64,000 nucleotides of DNA from Streptomyces sp. NBC_01216 (GCF_035994945.1 NZ_CP108677.1:3348001-3412000); one strand, 5' to 3'. Positions 41,726 through 51,900 are shown, counted from the stretch's first letter. The notes: generated by a model from the letters alone, not told the origin. Program-made: numbers and translations.

Positions 41726-41832
41726 CTGACACCTAGCTCACCCGATTCACTTGACTCTGCTAGGTCAGCTATGTTCAATAGTGATCACGCCCCACCGCCC
41801 CGGTGGAGCGCAACCGAAAGGAACCAACTCCC

Positions 41833-42183
41833 ATGGCACGCATCCGTGTTGGCCTGCTCCCCACCTCGTCGTTCATGGTCGGCACCCTGCCGGTGCCGAA
41901 GTACGCGGACCAGGAGAAGACGCAGTTCGCCACCGACCGTGAGACCGGCGCGAAGCTCTACACGATCACCCTCTTCTTCATGGAGGAGGACCGTGCCGAA
42001 GCTCTGAAGATCACCGTTCCGGAGACCGGTCTGCCCAACGGACTCCGACCGGGTGTCCCGGTCATGCCGGTGGAGCTGTTCGCCACTCCGTGGGCGCGGA
42101 TCTTCAACGGCTCGCTCTCGGACGGCATCGCCTACCGCGCGGCTCGGCTGGACCTGGTGGCCCCGGCCGCTGAGGCGGCGTGA
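41833..42183 (+). CDS. SCO3933-family AICE regulatory protein
   Basis: A 116-residue protein (MARIRVGLLPTSSFMVGTLP, then FATDRETGAKLYTITLFFME and ending YRAARLDLVAPAA) that matches what I recall as the SCO3933 family, found at this place in many AICEs between the KorSA-like repressor and the translocase. It is read from the divergent, operator-controlled promoter. Its stop overlaps the GTG of the next gene (GTGA). The molecular role is not established. Confidence 0.75.
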   Translation: MARIRVGLLPTSSFMVGTLPVPKYADQEKTQFATDRETGAKLYTITLFFMEEDRAEALKITVPETGLPNGLRPGVPVMPVELFATPWARIFNGSLSDGIAYRAARLDLVAPAAEAA

Positions 42184-42392
42184 GCAACAACGATCGCCGG
42201 TCCGGCGCTGAGCGCAGCTACCCGCTGCCTCACGCCGGGCAGGGGGCGCACTTCACCGAATCACTCGTGAACTCGGTCGCGGCCGTGCTCGTTGCCTACG
42301 GCTATCCCCGCCTCGACGCGTCGGCGGATCGGGCGGCCCTCGAATCGGCCCTCGCGGCCTTCCTCTACAACCCAATGGAGAGCTACAGATGA
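42180..42392 (+). CDS. small AICE transfer-operon protein
   Basis: A 70-residue protein coupled on both sides (GTGA at its start, ATGA at its end). The middle, TESLVNSVAAVLVAYGYPRL, is helical and moderately hydrophobic; the N-terminus is polar. It sits in the place of small spread or transfer accessory genes. No recognised domain. Confidence 0.6.
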   Translation: MSNNDRRSGAERSYPLPHAGQGAHFTESLVNSVAAVLVAYGYPRLDASADRAALESALAAFLYNPMESYR

Positions 42393-43795
42393 AGGATCCG
42401 AACGCCCCGGCGGAAGGCACCCTCGGGCACGTCCCGCTCATCGTCGCCCTGCCGCTCGCCGTGCTCATCGGATGGGCGCTCTGGTGGATCGTCCGCTACG
42501 TTCGCGCTGACGCCATGACCCGGCAGTCCATACAGCAGGCCATACGCGTGCGGTGGGGCTGGAGGCGGCTCGCACCGATGCTCAAGTTGTCGGCCACGGA
42601 CAAGACCCCGACCGCACTGGCGTCACTGGCGAACACGAACGGCAAGCCCACCAAGCCGCGCGTCCTCATCCCCTCCCTCAAGGTGAAGCACGACGCGTAC
42701 GGAGTGATCGCGCGGGCCCAGTGCCTGCCTGGCGTTGGACTCCAGCAATTCCAGAAGGCGGGCCCGCATCTGGCGGACGCCTGGCGGTGCACACGGGTGG
42801 CGGTCACCCAGGACAAGCCTGGGCAGGTCCTCATCAGGGGCGTGCGACTGGACCCGCTGAAGTTCCCCACCGAGCACCACCCCACGGGTGAGCCACCGGA
42901 GGAGACAGCCCAGTGGGACCTGGGCCTCGACGAGTACGCGCAACCCGTGTCTGTGAACCTCACACAGGTGCCCGGCGTGACCGTGGCCGGCCTCCCCGGC
43001 TTCGGCAAGACCAGCCTGATCAACCGGCTCCTCTCCGACTGGGCACCCTCGCCCGCAGTGCAGTTCGCCTGCGCGGACGGCAAAGTGTCGGCTGCCTACG
43101 AGGGCGACTACGCCGATTGGGTGCAACGCATGTTCGCCTTCGTGGGCGATGACCTGGAAGAGGCCAACAAGCTGTTCCGGCACCTGGTGGAGCTCCGCCG
43201 CGCCCGGTCGGCTTCGGTGCGCCAAGTGCTCGGGGTGAAGTCCATGTGGATCGTCGGCCCGTCCGAGAACTGGCCGCTGGTCGTGCTGATCGTCGACGAA
43301 GCCCACACGTACTTCCGCGACCACAAGGGCAGCGACCAGCAGACGAAGAAGCTGGCCTCGCTCGCCGCCGAGAACGCCCGGCTCGTGGAAGACCTGGTGA
43401 AGAAGGGCCGGTCCGTCGGGCTGCTCGTCATCCTCACCACTCAGAAGTCCACCGGCGACGCGATCCCCACCTTCATCCGCGACGTGTGCCCCGTCGGCCT
43501 GAGCTTCGCCCAAAAGACCGCCGAAGCCGCCGTGGCCGCGCTCGGCGACGAGATCCGGGAATGGCCCGACGCCAACCCGATCAACCTCCAGGACCCCACC
43601 TACGTCGGCGTCGCGTCCATGAACCACCAGTCGCAACCCGGCTTCACCCGCATCCGCACGCCCTACGTGCCGGACGCGGAAGCAGCTCGCGTCGCCGAAC
43701 AGACGGCAAACCTCACCGCCGACCCACACGCCCTCCTGGAAGCCTTCCTCGGCCCGCGCATGGCGGACGTGGACCTCACCAAGCTCGACGCCTGA
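42389..43795 (+). CDS. FtsK/SpoIIIE-type conjugative DNA translocase (Tra)
   Basis: A 468-residue membrane-tethered ATPase that moves double-stranded DNA between mycelia. One N-terminal membrane helix (about 15-36, VPLIVALPLAVLIGWALWWI) is followed by the motor: Walker A GLPGFGKTS (201-209), Walker B VVLIVDEAH (298-306), then GRSVGLLVILTTQKSTGDAI and RDVCPVGLSFAQKT as in TraSA-type proteins. The C-terminus probably carries DNA recognition. The start overlaps the previous stop as ATGA. This single protein replaces a secretion apparatus in AICE transfer. Confidence 0.9.
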   Translation: MKDPNAPAEGTLGHVPLIVALPLAVLIGWALWWIVRYVRADAMTRQSIQQAIRVRWGWRRLAPMLKLSATDKTPTALASLANTNGKPTKPRVLIPSLKVKHDAYGVIARAQCLPGVGLQQFQKAGPHLADAWRCTRVAVTQDKPGQVLIRGVRLDPLKFPTEHHPTGEPPEETAQWDLGLDEYAQPVSVNLTQVPGVTVAGLPGFGKTSLINRLLSDWAPSPAVQFACADGKVSAAYEGDYADWVQRMFAFVGDDLEEANKLFRHLVELRRARSASVRQVLGVKSMWIVGPSENWPLVVLIVDEAHTYFRDHKGSDQQTKKLASLAAENARLVEDLVKKGRSVGLLVILTTQKSTGDAIPTFIRDVCPVGLSFAQKTAEAAVAALGDEIREWPDANPINLQDPTYVGVASMNHQSQPGFTRIRTPYVPDAEAARVAEQTANLTADPHALLEAFLGPRMADVDLTKLDA

Positions 43796-43857
43796 GCAGC
43801 CTGACCTCCTGCATCGCCCGCCCGTTCCCAACACCCCTGGAGAGGAGGTGAACACCC

Positions 43858-44562
43858 ATGACAGAGGACCGGATCACTCAGCGCACCATCACCGCCGTCA
43901 TGATCGTCATTGCCGCGCTGGCGTTCGTCTTCTCCTTCGGCAACGTCTGGTCCCTCGCCCTGCGCCTGGGCGTCCCCGGCCCGATCGCACCGCTCATCGC
44001 TCCGATGGTGGACCTCTCCGTGGTCGGCCTCCTGGTCGCCCTGCGCTACCTCTCCCTGCGCGGCCTGCCCGCCGACGAGATGACGGCGGCCACCCGTCTG
44101 ATGCACTTCTCCGGACTGCTGACCTTGGCCCTCAACGTCGCAGAACCGGTCGTCGCCGGACACTACGGCCGCGCCGCCGTCGACGCGGTGGCCCCGCTGC
44201 TCCTCCTCGGCTGGGGCTCCGTCGGCCCCCAGCTCCTGCGCGCCTTCCACACCGTTGCGCGCCCCGCCATACCGGCTTCCCTGCCGGACGAGATCGAGTC
44301 GGTCCCCGAGACCGCCTCAGACACATCCCGCCCTGCCGTGCCGCTCTCGATTCCGGCCCCGGCTGCGGCTCCCGTCGCTCCTCGCGTCGCCCCAGCTCCC
44401 GCTTCGCCTGCGGTCAAGATTCCTGAGCCGCTGCTGACCGAAGCCCGCTCCATCGCGACGTCCCACCACGCCGAGCACGGCGAACCGATCACGGCGGCCC
44501 AGCTCAAGACGCGGCTGGCGATCGGCCTGCCCATGGCCACCGCGCTGCACGCCGCTCTGTAG
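43858..44562 (+). CDS. SpdB-like DUF2637 membrane protein
   Basis: A 234-residue protein. Four membrane helices cover about residues 10-130 (TAVMIVIAALAFVFSFGNVW; GPIAPLIAPMVDLSVVGLLV; RLMHFSGLLTLALNVAEPV; AAVDAVAPLLLLGWGSVGPQ), the DUF2637 pattern. A Pro/Ala-rich cytoplasmic part and a small helical end (ITAAQLKTRLAIGLPMATAL) follow. Such Spd proteins promote spread of the element within recipient mycelium. It lies 62 bases after the translocase gene. Confidence 0.85.
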   Translation: MTEDRITQRTITAVMIVIAALAFVFSFGNVWSLALRLGVPGPIAPLIAPMVDLSVVGLLVALRYLSLRGLPADEMTAATRLMHFSGLLTLALNVAEPVVAGHYGRAAVDAVAPLLLLGWGSVGPQLLRAFHTVARPAIPASLPDEIESVPETASDTSRPAVPLSIPAPAAAPVAPRVAPAPASPAVKIPEPLLTEARSIATSHHAEHGEPITAAQLKTRLAIGLPMATALHAAL

Positions 44563-44716
44563 AGCCGCACCCTTCCGCCGGCCTCCCCGGCACTTCCCAC
44601 CGCCGCCCACCCCTGGGCCCGCCTTGCCATGCCTGCGGGCAGCAGCCCAAGCGCACTGAATCGCTGCTGCTCGCAGGTCACCCCACCCTCGCGCCAGAAA
44701 GGACACCTCGCCACCC

Positions 44717-46180
44717 ATGCGCCGCCACCTCGACCTGCGCCACATCATCAGCCCCGGCCTGCGGGACCTGGTCGAACTGGCCAACACCGACGACTTCGAC
44801 CGCGTGACGGAACAGGTCCGCAACCTTCGTGGCTGCACCAGTCCCGTCAACCTGCACGGCTGGACGGTCACCACCGACCAGACCACCAAGCAAGTGGTCC
44901 GCTCCTACCGCTCCGAGGACGAACCCTCCGGCCGCCTCCTCACCACCTGCGGCAACCGCCGCGCCTCCCGCTGCCCGGCCTGCTCCCGCCTCTACGCCGC
45001 CGACACCTACCACCTGATCAAGGCCGGACTGTCCGGCGGCAAGAACGTCGCTGAAGCCGTCCGCGACCACCCGCGCGCCTTCGTCACCCTTACCGCCCCG
45101 TCCTTCGGCCCCGTCCACAATCGCCCGACCACCGACGCAGGCAAGCCCCGCCCCTGCTCGTGCGGCGAGAGCCACCCGGAAGGGGCTCCCGAACTCGGCA
45201 CTCCACTCCACCCGGCAAGCTACGACTACACCGGCGCCGTTCTGTGGAACGCCCACGCCGGAGCTCTGTGGGCGCGCTTCACCACCTACCTGCGCCGCGC
45301 CCTTGCCGAGCACCTCGGCATGACACAGAAGGCGCTCAACTCGGCCCTCCGCGTCTCCTTCGCCAAGGTCGCCGAGTACCAGCAACGCGGCCTGGTCCAC
45401 TTCCACGCGGTCGTCCGCTTCGACGGTCCCGACGGCCACACCACCTCGCCCCCGGCCTGGGCCACCTTCGACGCCCTCCACGCTGCCGTCGGCCTAGCGG
45501 TCGAGCGCGCCCGGCTCCTCGTCGAGTCGGACGCCGTCGGCGAGCGCGTCATCCGCTGGGGCGACCGGTTCAAGGTGGATCAGATCTCCGCCCTGGGGGA
45601 CGGCGAACTCACGGACGCCAAAGTCGCCGGATACGTCGCCAAGTACGCCACCAAGAACGCCGAGGGCGCGGGCACCGTAGACCGCACCCTCGTATGCCGC
45701 CCCTGCTCCGGACGCGGCCACGTACGCGGCCCGGACGGCTTCCGCGACCTCTGCGCCGACTGCGACGGCACCGGCCAAGCCGAATCCCTCACCAGCCTCC
45801 CCGTCCAGCAGCACGCCCGGCAGATGATCCGCACCGCATGGGCCCTTGGCCACCTCCCCGAGTTCGCCCACCTCAAGCTCTGGAAGTGGGCCCACATGCT
45901 CGGCTTCCGCGGCCACTTCTCCAGCAAATCGCGCGCCTACTCGACCACCCTCGGCGCACTCCGCGACGTACGCCGCGCCTGGCGCACCGCCCAAGCCGAA
46001 GCCGCCCGCATCCGCGCCGGCCTGCCCGTCGACGACGAGAACACCACCCTCGTCACCGCCTCCTCATGGACCTACCTCAGCAGCGGCTACCGCCCCGGCG
46101 AAGAGCTCCTCGCCGCACAGGTCCGCCACGACATCACCCACGCCCAACGCGCCAAACAGGAAGGGCTGCTGCCTGCATGA
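44717..46180 (+). CDS. RepSA-like replication initiator
   Basis: A 487-residue initiator. A zinc-binding start (TTCGNRRASRCPACSRLYAA) precedes the HUH nuclease motif GLVHFHAVVRFDG (His228, His230). KVAGYVAKYATKN (about 309-321) contains the tyrosine expected to nick DNA. A DnaJ-like pair CRPCSGRGH and CADCDGTGQ gives a second zinc site. This is the AICE rolling-circle replication protein. The 154 bases upstream contain no gene and may include the origin. Its stop overlaps the excisionase ATG as ATGA. Confidence 0.9.
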   Translation: MRRHLDLRHIISPGLRDLVELANTDDFDRVTEQVRNLRGCTSPVNLHGWTVTTDQTTKQVVRSYRSEDEPSGRLLTTCGNRRASRCPACSRLYAADTYHLIKAGLSGGKNVAEAVRDHPRAFVTLTAPSFGPVHNRPTTDAGKPRPCSCGESHPEGAPELGTPLHPASYDYTGAVLWNAHAGALWARFTTYLRRALAEHLGMTQKALNSALRVSFAKVAEYQQRGLVHFHAVVRFDGPDGHTTSPPAWATFDALHAAVGLAVERARLLVESDAVGERVIRWGDRFKVDQISALGDGELTDAKVAGYVAKYATKNAEGAGTVDRTLVCRPCSGRGHVRGPDGFRDLCADCDGTGQAESLTSLPVQQHARQMIRTAWALGHLPEFAHLKLWKWAHMLGFRGHFSSKSRAYSTTLGALRDVRRAWRTAQAEAARIRAGLPVDDENTTLVTASSWTYLSSGYRPGEELLAAQVRHDITHAQRAKQEGLLPA

Positions 46181-46359
46181 CGACGGCCGTACTCACCGTG
46201 GACCAGGTCGCCGAACGTCTCGGCATCAGCCGCTGGAAGGTCCACGACCTCATCCGCTCCCGCGAACTCGCCTCCTTCAAGATCGGCCGCTGCCGACGCA
46301 TCAGCGCAGCCGCCGTCGACACCTACATATCCCTCCGCACGGAACAGGAAGCCGCCTGA
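46177..46359 (+). CDS. xis: excisionase (Xis)
   Basis: A 60-residue MerR-like DNA-binding protein: VLTVDQVAERLGISRWKVHD, LIRSRELASFKIGRCRRISA, AAVDTYI. This is the standard AICE Xis that directs the integrase to excision. Overlaps of ATGA with rep and TGATG with int make rep-xis-int one translationally coupled unit. Confidence 0.92.
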   Translation: MTTAVLTVDQVAERLGISRWKVHDLIRSRELASFKIGRCRRISAAAVDTYISLRTEQEAA

Positions 46360-47642
46360 TGGCCAAGCCGAAGAAGAATCCCAACAACGAGGGCACCATC
46401 TACCTTCGCAGCGACGGCCGTTGGGAAGGCAGCGCGTACGTCCTCACCACAGACGGCACGTACAAGCGGCGCAGCGTCTACGGCAAGACCTGGGAGGAGG
46501 CGCACGAGAAGCTCACCAAGCTCAAGGCCGATTCCCTCAACGGTCTCCCGGTCGCCACCAACAAGATGACGATCGCCGAGTACCTGACGTACTGGCTGAC
46601 GAACATCGCCCAAGGCAAGGTCCGCCGGACGACCTACGTCAACTACGAGTCCCTCGTCCGCAACTACGTCACCCCGGAGTTCGGCCGCAAGAAGCTGGTC
46701 CGGCTGACCGCCCGCGACATACGCGCCTTCCTCGCGAAGACGGCCGTCACCTGCCAGTGCTGCGCGCAGGGCAAGGACAAGAAGCGGCCGGAGCACAAGC
46801 GGCGCTGCTGCGCCCTCGGCACGTGCTGCAAGAAGCTCCCGTCTGACCGGACCGTGCGCTTCCTGCTGGTGATCATGCGTGCCGCTCTCCAGCACGCCGT
46901 GCGTGAGGACGAGCTGCCCCGCAACGTGGCCAGGAACGTGGAGCTGAGCATGGGAACGAAGCGCGAGATCGAACCGCTCACGGTCAAGGAAGGACGTCAG
47001 CTCCTGACGGCGGCCAGGGAAAACCGGCTGTGGGCCGCGTACGAGCTGGCGGTCCGCATCGGCCTACGGCGCGGGGAGCTGCTCGGGCTGCGCTGGTCGG
47101 ACGTCGACCTCCTTGACGGCGTCCTCACCGTGCGGCAGGCCCTTCAGCGAGTCGGCGGAGAACTGCTGATCGTCGCCCCGAAGACGCAGCGCTCGGCCCG
47201 TCGCGTGGCTCTACCGGCCGAGTGCGTGACCGCGCTCCGTGCTCAGCGCGCCCAGCAGATCGCCGACCGAAAGGGAGCGGGCAACAACTGGAAGGGGACA
47301 GGGCAGGGTCTCGTCTTCACCACCAGGAACGGAACCCCCATCGAGCCGCGCAACCTGAACCGCTCCTTCGAGGCGCTCTCCATCCGGGCCGGCGTCCGCA
47401 AGGTCCGCTTTCACGACCTGCGGCACACCTGCGCGTCCCTCCTCCACGAACAGGGCGCGGACGCCCGCATGATCATGGAAGTCCTCGGCCACAGCTCGAT
47501 CCGCGTGACCATGGACATCTACACCTTCGTCCGGCTCGACTCACAGCGCTCGGCGTTCGACCGAGTGGGGGACGCCCTGAGGGGTGACGGCAACGATCCG
47601 GACGATGACGATGGCGCGGCCGGTGTCCCGGTAGCCGTCTGA
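46359..47642 (+). CDS. int: tyrosine site-specific integrase
   Basis: A 427-residue tyrosine recombinase. Catalytic residues are Arg237 (RIGLRRGELLGL), His352 and Arg355 (FHDLRHTCAS), His378 (LGHSS) and Tyr388 (MDIYTF). Between the N-terminal arm-binding part and the catalytic domain is a Cys-rich insert (CQCCAQGKD and RRCCALGTCCKK), usual in the AICE integrases. It is followed by a terminator and the attachment site in tRNA-Arg, its target. Confidence 0.96.
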   Translation: MAKPKKNPNNEGTIYLRSDGRWEGSAYVLTTDGTYKRRSVYGKTWEEAHEKLTKLKADSLNGLPVATNKMTIAEYLTYWLTNIAQGKVRRTTYVNYESLVRNYVTPEFGRKKLVRLTARDIRAFLAKTAVTCQCCAQGKDKKRPEHKRRCCALGTCCKKLPSDRTVRFLLVIMRAALQHAVREDELPRNVARNVELSMGTKREIEPLTVKEGRQLLTAARENRLWAAYELAVRIGLRRGELLGLRWSDVDLLDGVLTVRQALQRVGGELLIVAPKTQRSARRVALPAECVTALRAQRAQQIADRKGAGNNWKGTGQGLVFTTRNGTPIEPRNLNRSFEALSIRAGVRKVRFHDLRHTCASLLHEQGADARMIMEVLGHSSIRVTMDIYTFVRLDSQRSAFDRVGDALRGDGNDPDDDDGAAGVPVAV

Positions 47643-47690
47643 TTCCCTCCCGAAGGCGGTTGCCGTCAAACGCTGCCGTCAACGCAAAAG

Positions 47691-47726
47691 CCAGAGGCCC
47701 TAAGGAGTGATCCTTAGGGCCTCTGG
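47691..47726 (+). terminator. terminator of the integrase operon
   Basis: A perfect 16-bp stem (47691-47706 with 47711-47726) with a GTGA tetraloop, 5 bases before the attachment repeat. Its complement could also end tRNA-Arg transcription in the integrated state. Confidence 0.88.
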
Positions 47727-47731
47727 TCAGC

Positions 47732-47775
47732 TGTGCACTCGGCAGGATTCGAACCTGCAACCTTCTGATCCGTAG
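47732..47775. repeat. right attachment site in tRNA-Arg
   Basis: The 44-bp copy matching 29,235-29,278. It supplies the 3' part of the functional tRNA, so integration leaves the tRNA intact. Confidence 0.95.
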
Positions 47776-47806
47776 TCAGATGCTCTATCCGTTAAGCTAC
47801 GAGTGC
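47734..47806 (-). tRNA. tRNA-Arg (anticodon ACG)
   Basis: A 73-base gene read on the minus strand: acceptor GCACTCG with CGAGTGC, anticodon loop CTACGGA (anticodon ACG), T-arm GGTTCGAATCC. No CCA is encoded. A34 is the substrate of TadA. Its 3' 43 bases overlap the AICE attachment core. Confidence 0.96.
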
Positions 47807-48055
47807 TTGTGCTTCCCGGCTTTCTTCTTGCCGGTCGGCGTTGCGTGGACAACATTACATGACCTGCGCCGTGACGCGAAATCCATTGGCCAAACCCATC
47901 CTGACCTGCGAAAACGCCTTCCAGGAGAGTGTTTCACGTCCGCCGGACGGGTGATGGGGGCTCGTACGCACGGGCGAAGTGGGCAGGTGATGCCAGGGCG
48001 GCGGACGCCCTCGGCTCGCGGCTCCGCGTGGGGTACGGGGAGGCGCCGTGAACGA

Positions 48056-48088
48056 CCGAAGCCCCGGCTGTGTGGGCCGGGGCTTCGG
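48056..48088 (-). terminator. terminator of tRNA-Ser(GCT)
   Basis: A perfect 13-bp stem (48056-48068 with 48076-48088) and a 7-base loop, just after the tRNA 3' end on the minus strand. The 249 bases between it and tRNA-Arg hold no gene. Confidence 0.85.
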
Positions 48089-48094
48089 TAGGGG

Positions 48095-48185
48095 CGGAGG
48101 CGGAGGGATTTGAACCCTCGATGGGCTTTAAGACCCAAACCGCATTAGCAGTGCGGCGCCATAGACCGGACTAGGCGACGCCTCC
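48095..48185 (-). tRNA. tRNA-Ser (anticodon GCT)
   Basis: A 91-base class II tRNA on the minus strand. Acceptor GGAGGCG pairs with CGCCTCC, the anticodon loop in CGCACTGCTAATGCG gives GCT (reads AGC/AGU), and it has a long variable arm. CCA is not encoded. Confidence 0.96.
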
Positions 48186-48385
48186 ATGCACCCCGCGCGG
48201 GCGCGGAAGGTGCGTGCAGATGATGACACAGGCGAGCCGCGCGTCACCAATCGGTTCTCACCGTACTAGCCCTCCCGGGCCGAGGGCAAAGCCCCGCGGG
48301 CCACTCCGCTTGCGCAACGTACGGCGGTACGGCGCGTTAGAGGGGTGGGGCATCACCGCCTGCCACCCGCGTCCCTGGAGTTCGT

Positions 48386-48847
48386 ATGCTGCGTCGCCTC
48401 CTCCTCACGACCGTCGCGACCCTCGCCACCGCCACGGTCGCCGCCACCGCGACGGCCGGTGCCGTGGAGGCGCCCGTGCTCGGGCCTCTCCCGCCGCTGC
48501 CGTTGCTGGCGCCCGCCGACTCGCTCACCGTGACCATCACCAAGAGCGGGCACCCGAAGGCCGACGGGACCTTCCGGCTCGAATGCGGCGGGCAGCCCGG
48601 CGGAACCCACCCCGCCGCGGCCGACGCCTGCCGTCGGCTCTCGCAGATCGCGAGGGAGGGAACGGACCCCTTCCAGCCCGTCGGCAAGGACCGGATCTGC
48701 ACGCAGCAGTACGGCGGCCCCGCGCTCGCCCACGTCACCGGTAAGTGGCAGGGCCGCAGCGTGGACGCCCGTTTCTCCCGCGCCGACGGCTGCGAGATCG
48801 ACCGCTGGGAGAACCTCGAGCCGGTCCTGCCCATCGTGCGCCGGTGA
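48386..48847 (+). CDS. secreted subtilisin-inhibitor-like (SSI) protein
   Basis: A 153-residue exported protease inhibitor. The signal peptide covers about residues 1-28 (ATATAGAVEA region). The inhibitor domain has the SSI layout: SLTVTITKSGHPKADGTFRL, ECGGQPGGTHPAAADACRRL, KDRICTQQYGGPALAHVTGK, WQGRSVDARFSRADGCEIDR. The four cysteines are positioned for two disulfides. The reactive-site Met/Lys position lies in the GKDRIC region. It may control secreted proteases. Confidence 0.88.
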   Translation: MLRRLLLTTVATLATATVAATATAGAVEAPVLGPLPPLPLLAPADSLTVTITKSGHPKADGTFRLECGGQPGGTHPAAADACRRLSQIAREGTDPFQPVGKDRICTQQYGGPALAHVTGKWQGRSVDARFSRADGCEIDRWENLEPVLPIVRR

Positions 48848-48996
48848 CGTGGGGATCTTGCCGGAGGCACGCGACCGTGCCCCACGCCGGCCGGGCCTGC
48901 CCTTAGACTCCCTCCCAGTGACAGGCTGCGGCCCGAGGGGCAAGATGGGGCGCCAGCCGTCGGGCAAGGTGTAGTGGGTCAGGGAGGAAGCGTCTC

Positions 48997-51900
48997 GTGA
49001 GCAGCAGGCCATCCCGAGGCGCTGCTCGCCTCGCGGCGATACTCGACGCCCTGCCGGACGGGCTCGTGCTCGTCAACTGCAACGGCACGGTCGTCAACGC
49101 CAACACCATCGCCCTCGGCATGTTCGAGACCCCCGGCACCGCACTGGTCGGCCGCGGGCTGCTCGACCTGCTGCCCTCGTTCGACTCCCGGCTGATCCCT
49201 GGGTCGATGCGCATGCCCGAGGGTGCCGACGAGCGGGGCCGCACCAAGCCGGCCCGGATGATCGCGCGCCGCACCGACGGCAGTGAGTTCGCCGTCGAGG
49301 TGACCAGCGCCAGCCTGGAAGACGGGCGCGAGGCCTACGACTCGTACAGCGGCTACACCGGTGACGAGCTGCTGATGCTCGTCGTCCGCGACCTCACCGG
49401 AACACTGGACACCGAGGCCGAACTCGCCCGCTCGCAGCGCCAGACCGAGATGATCCTGCGCGCCGCGGCCGAGGGCGTCGTGGGCACGGACACCGACGGG
49501 CGGGTCGTCCTCGTCAACCCCGCCGCCGCACAGATCCTCGGATTCCGCGCCAGTGACCTCGGGGGGAAGGAGCTCCATCCGCTGATCCTCCACTCCCGCC
49601 CGGACGGCGAGCCGTTCGCGTACGAGGAGTCCCCGCTCGCCGACACCCTCAAATCCGGGCGGAAGCACCGGGTCCGCGGACAGGTGCTGTGGGCGAAGAG
49701 CGGTGACCAGGTGCCGGTCGATCTGACGACCGCCCCGGTACGGGACGGGGACCAGCTCGTCGGAGCGGTGATGACCTTCACCGACCGTCGCCCTTACGAA
49801 CAGCTCGCCGAGAAGCACGCCGCCGAGATCGCCGACCTCACGGAGCGGCACGCGTCCGAGGAGGAGCGGCAGAAGGAGCGGTTCGAGACGCTGACCGCCC
49901 GGCACGAGCAGCTGACGGCCGTCCTCGGCGCGTCGCTGCGCGGGCCGCTGGAGGAGCTGCGCACCGAGCTGTCCTCCCTCGCCGCCGACGACGCCGGCCA
50001 GCTGTGGCCCGAGGCGAACCAGCTCCTGCACCACCTGGCCGCCGGGTACGCCCGGATGACCACGCTGGTCGACAACGTGCTGGGCTTCCAGCGCCTGGAC
50101 GCCGGCGCGGAGAAGCTGGTCAAGAGCGTGGCCCTGCTCGACGGGATCGTGACCGCGGGTGTCGACGGCGCCGTGGAACTCATCGGTCCCGGACGGGTCC
50201 AGTTCGCCGTGCACGCGCCGCCGATCGAGGCCGAGGTCGACGCTGGCCGGCTCGCGACGGCGCTGGCCCACCTCGTCGCGGACGTGGCCGGGGTCGACTC
50301 GACCGGCAAGGCCAAGATCGTCGCGGGCGCGGCCCCCACCGACTCGACGATCGTGGTGGCGGCCGCGCAGCGCGGTGACGTCGTGCGGATCGAGGTGCGC
50401 GGGCCGTACGCCGGCGGCGACCCGGTCCACCAGCCCATCGTGCGGGGGATCGTGGCCGCGCACGGCGGTGTGGTCCAGACGCACGAGGTGCCGGGGACGG
50501 GCGGCGGCAGCGCGTACGTCCTGGAGGTGCCGCTCGGCAACGGCAGGGGAACGGTCGCCGTGCCCCCCGCTCCCGAGCCTCGGTCGGCGCCGGAAGGCGG
50601 TGCGGGACCCGCCGACGGAGGCCGGCTCGCGCTGCCCGCACAGGCTTCGGAGACGCACGGTGGCGGCAGGCGGCGGGCCCGGCGGGCGTCCACCGACGCC
50701 TTCCTGGAAAGCGCGGTACCGGCCGGGGGCGGCGACGCGGAGCCGACCGGGCGGCGTCGCGGGCGTACGGAGACGGCCGCCGCGCCCGCCGAGCTGATCC
50801 CTGCCCAGAGCGCGGGCACGGGCTCGCCCGGTGGCGAGGGCCCGCCGGCACCGGTGCCGGTGCCCGTACCGGGGGCCGGTACGGTCCCGGGCACGGGTCC
50901 GGCGGGCGGTTCCGGTCCGGTTCCGGTGGGAGGGGCGGGCACGGTCCCGGCCGAGCCCACCGGGCGCCGTCGTGGCCGTCCCGCGGAGGGTTCCGTGGTG
51001 ACCGCGGCCGAGGGGGCCCAGGGGCGCGCCGCGCTCGGAAACACGGTCCCCCCACAGGGGGTCCCGGTGGAGGCGACCGCCCTGGCCCGCGCGCTGCCCG
51101 CCGTGGCCGGCGGCGCGGAGCCGACCGGGGAAGAGCGGCCCACCGGCCGCAGACGGCGCGCGCTCGCCGCGGCGCAGGAGCGGGCGGCGGCGGCCGAGTC
51201 CGGACCACGGACGCCGTTCGCACTGCCTCCGGCCGGTTCCGACCGGTCCGCCCCGGCCCCCGAGGCGGTGTCCCCGGCCGGGCAGCTCCGGACCGACGCC
51301 GGGACACCCGCCCCGGTGCCGGGGGCCGACGCCTCGCCGATGCCCGTGCCGATGCCTGCGCCCATGCCGATGCCTGCGCCCATGCCGATGCCTATGCCCA
51401 CGCCGCTGCTCCCGCCGACGGCCGGGGGCGACGAAGGGCGGCACGACGCCGCGCGGTCGACTCCGGAGACCGATCACACGCCGCCGCGAGCGCACCCGTT
51501 GCCCGGAGCGACCGGCCGGCGACGAGCCGTCCGGGAGGAGGCACCCGCGGAGACACCCGCGCTCACCGAGGACGTTCCGGGCGCCGTCGTACCGGAACTC
51601 CCGACCCCGGCGGGTACGACCACCGGCACCGGCTCGGTCCCCCTGCCGCCGGCGCTGCCGAGCCCGGCGCAGCCCCTGCCCGCCGAGGCTCCGGCCGACG
51701 CGACGACCACCCAGGGCGGCCGGGCCTTCAACGTGCGCACCCTCGGGCAGGGCGTCCCCTTCGCTCAGCAGATCGCCGCTCAGCAGAACGGCCGGAGCAC
51801 GCAGAACGGCGCGCAGTCCGGCCAGGGCGCGCAGACCGGCCAGGGCACGCCAGGAGAGCAGAGCAGCGTCTCCAACGGCTCCGGGTCCAACGGCTCCGGG

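Larger units (their letters stand above)
29235..47775. mobile_element. AICE (actinomycete integrative and conjugative element) in tRNA-Arg(ACG)
   Basis: An 18.5-kb element bounded by a perfect 44-bp direct repeat that equals the 3' part of tRNA-Arg(ACG). The right half has the standard AICE order: KorSA-like GntR, SCO3933-like, small gene, FtsK-type translocase, SpdB-like, Rep, Xis, Int, with Int facing the restored tRNA. The left 8 kb is cargo of lower G+C, with a NACHT gene and nested insertion sequences. Genes for rolling-circle-type replication and double-stranded transfer are all intact, so the element may still be mobile. No type IV secretion genes are present or expected in this class. 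Confidence 0.93.
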
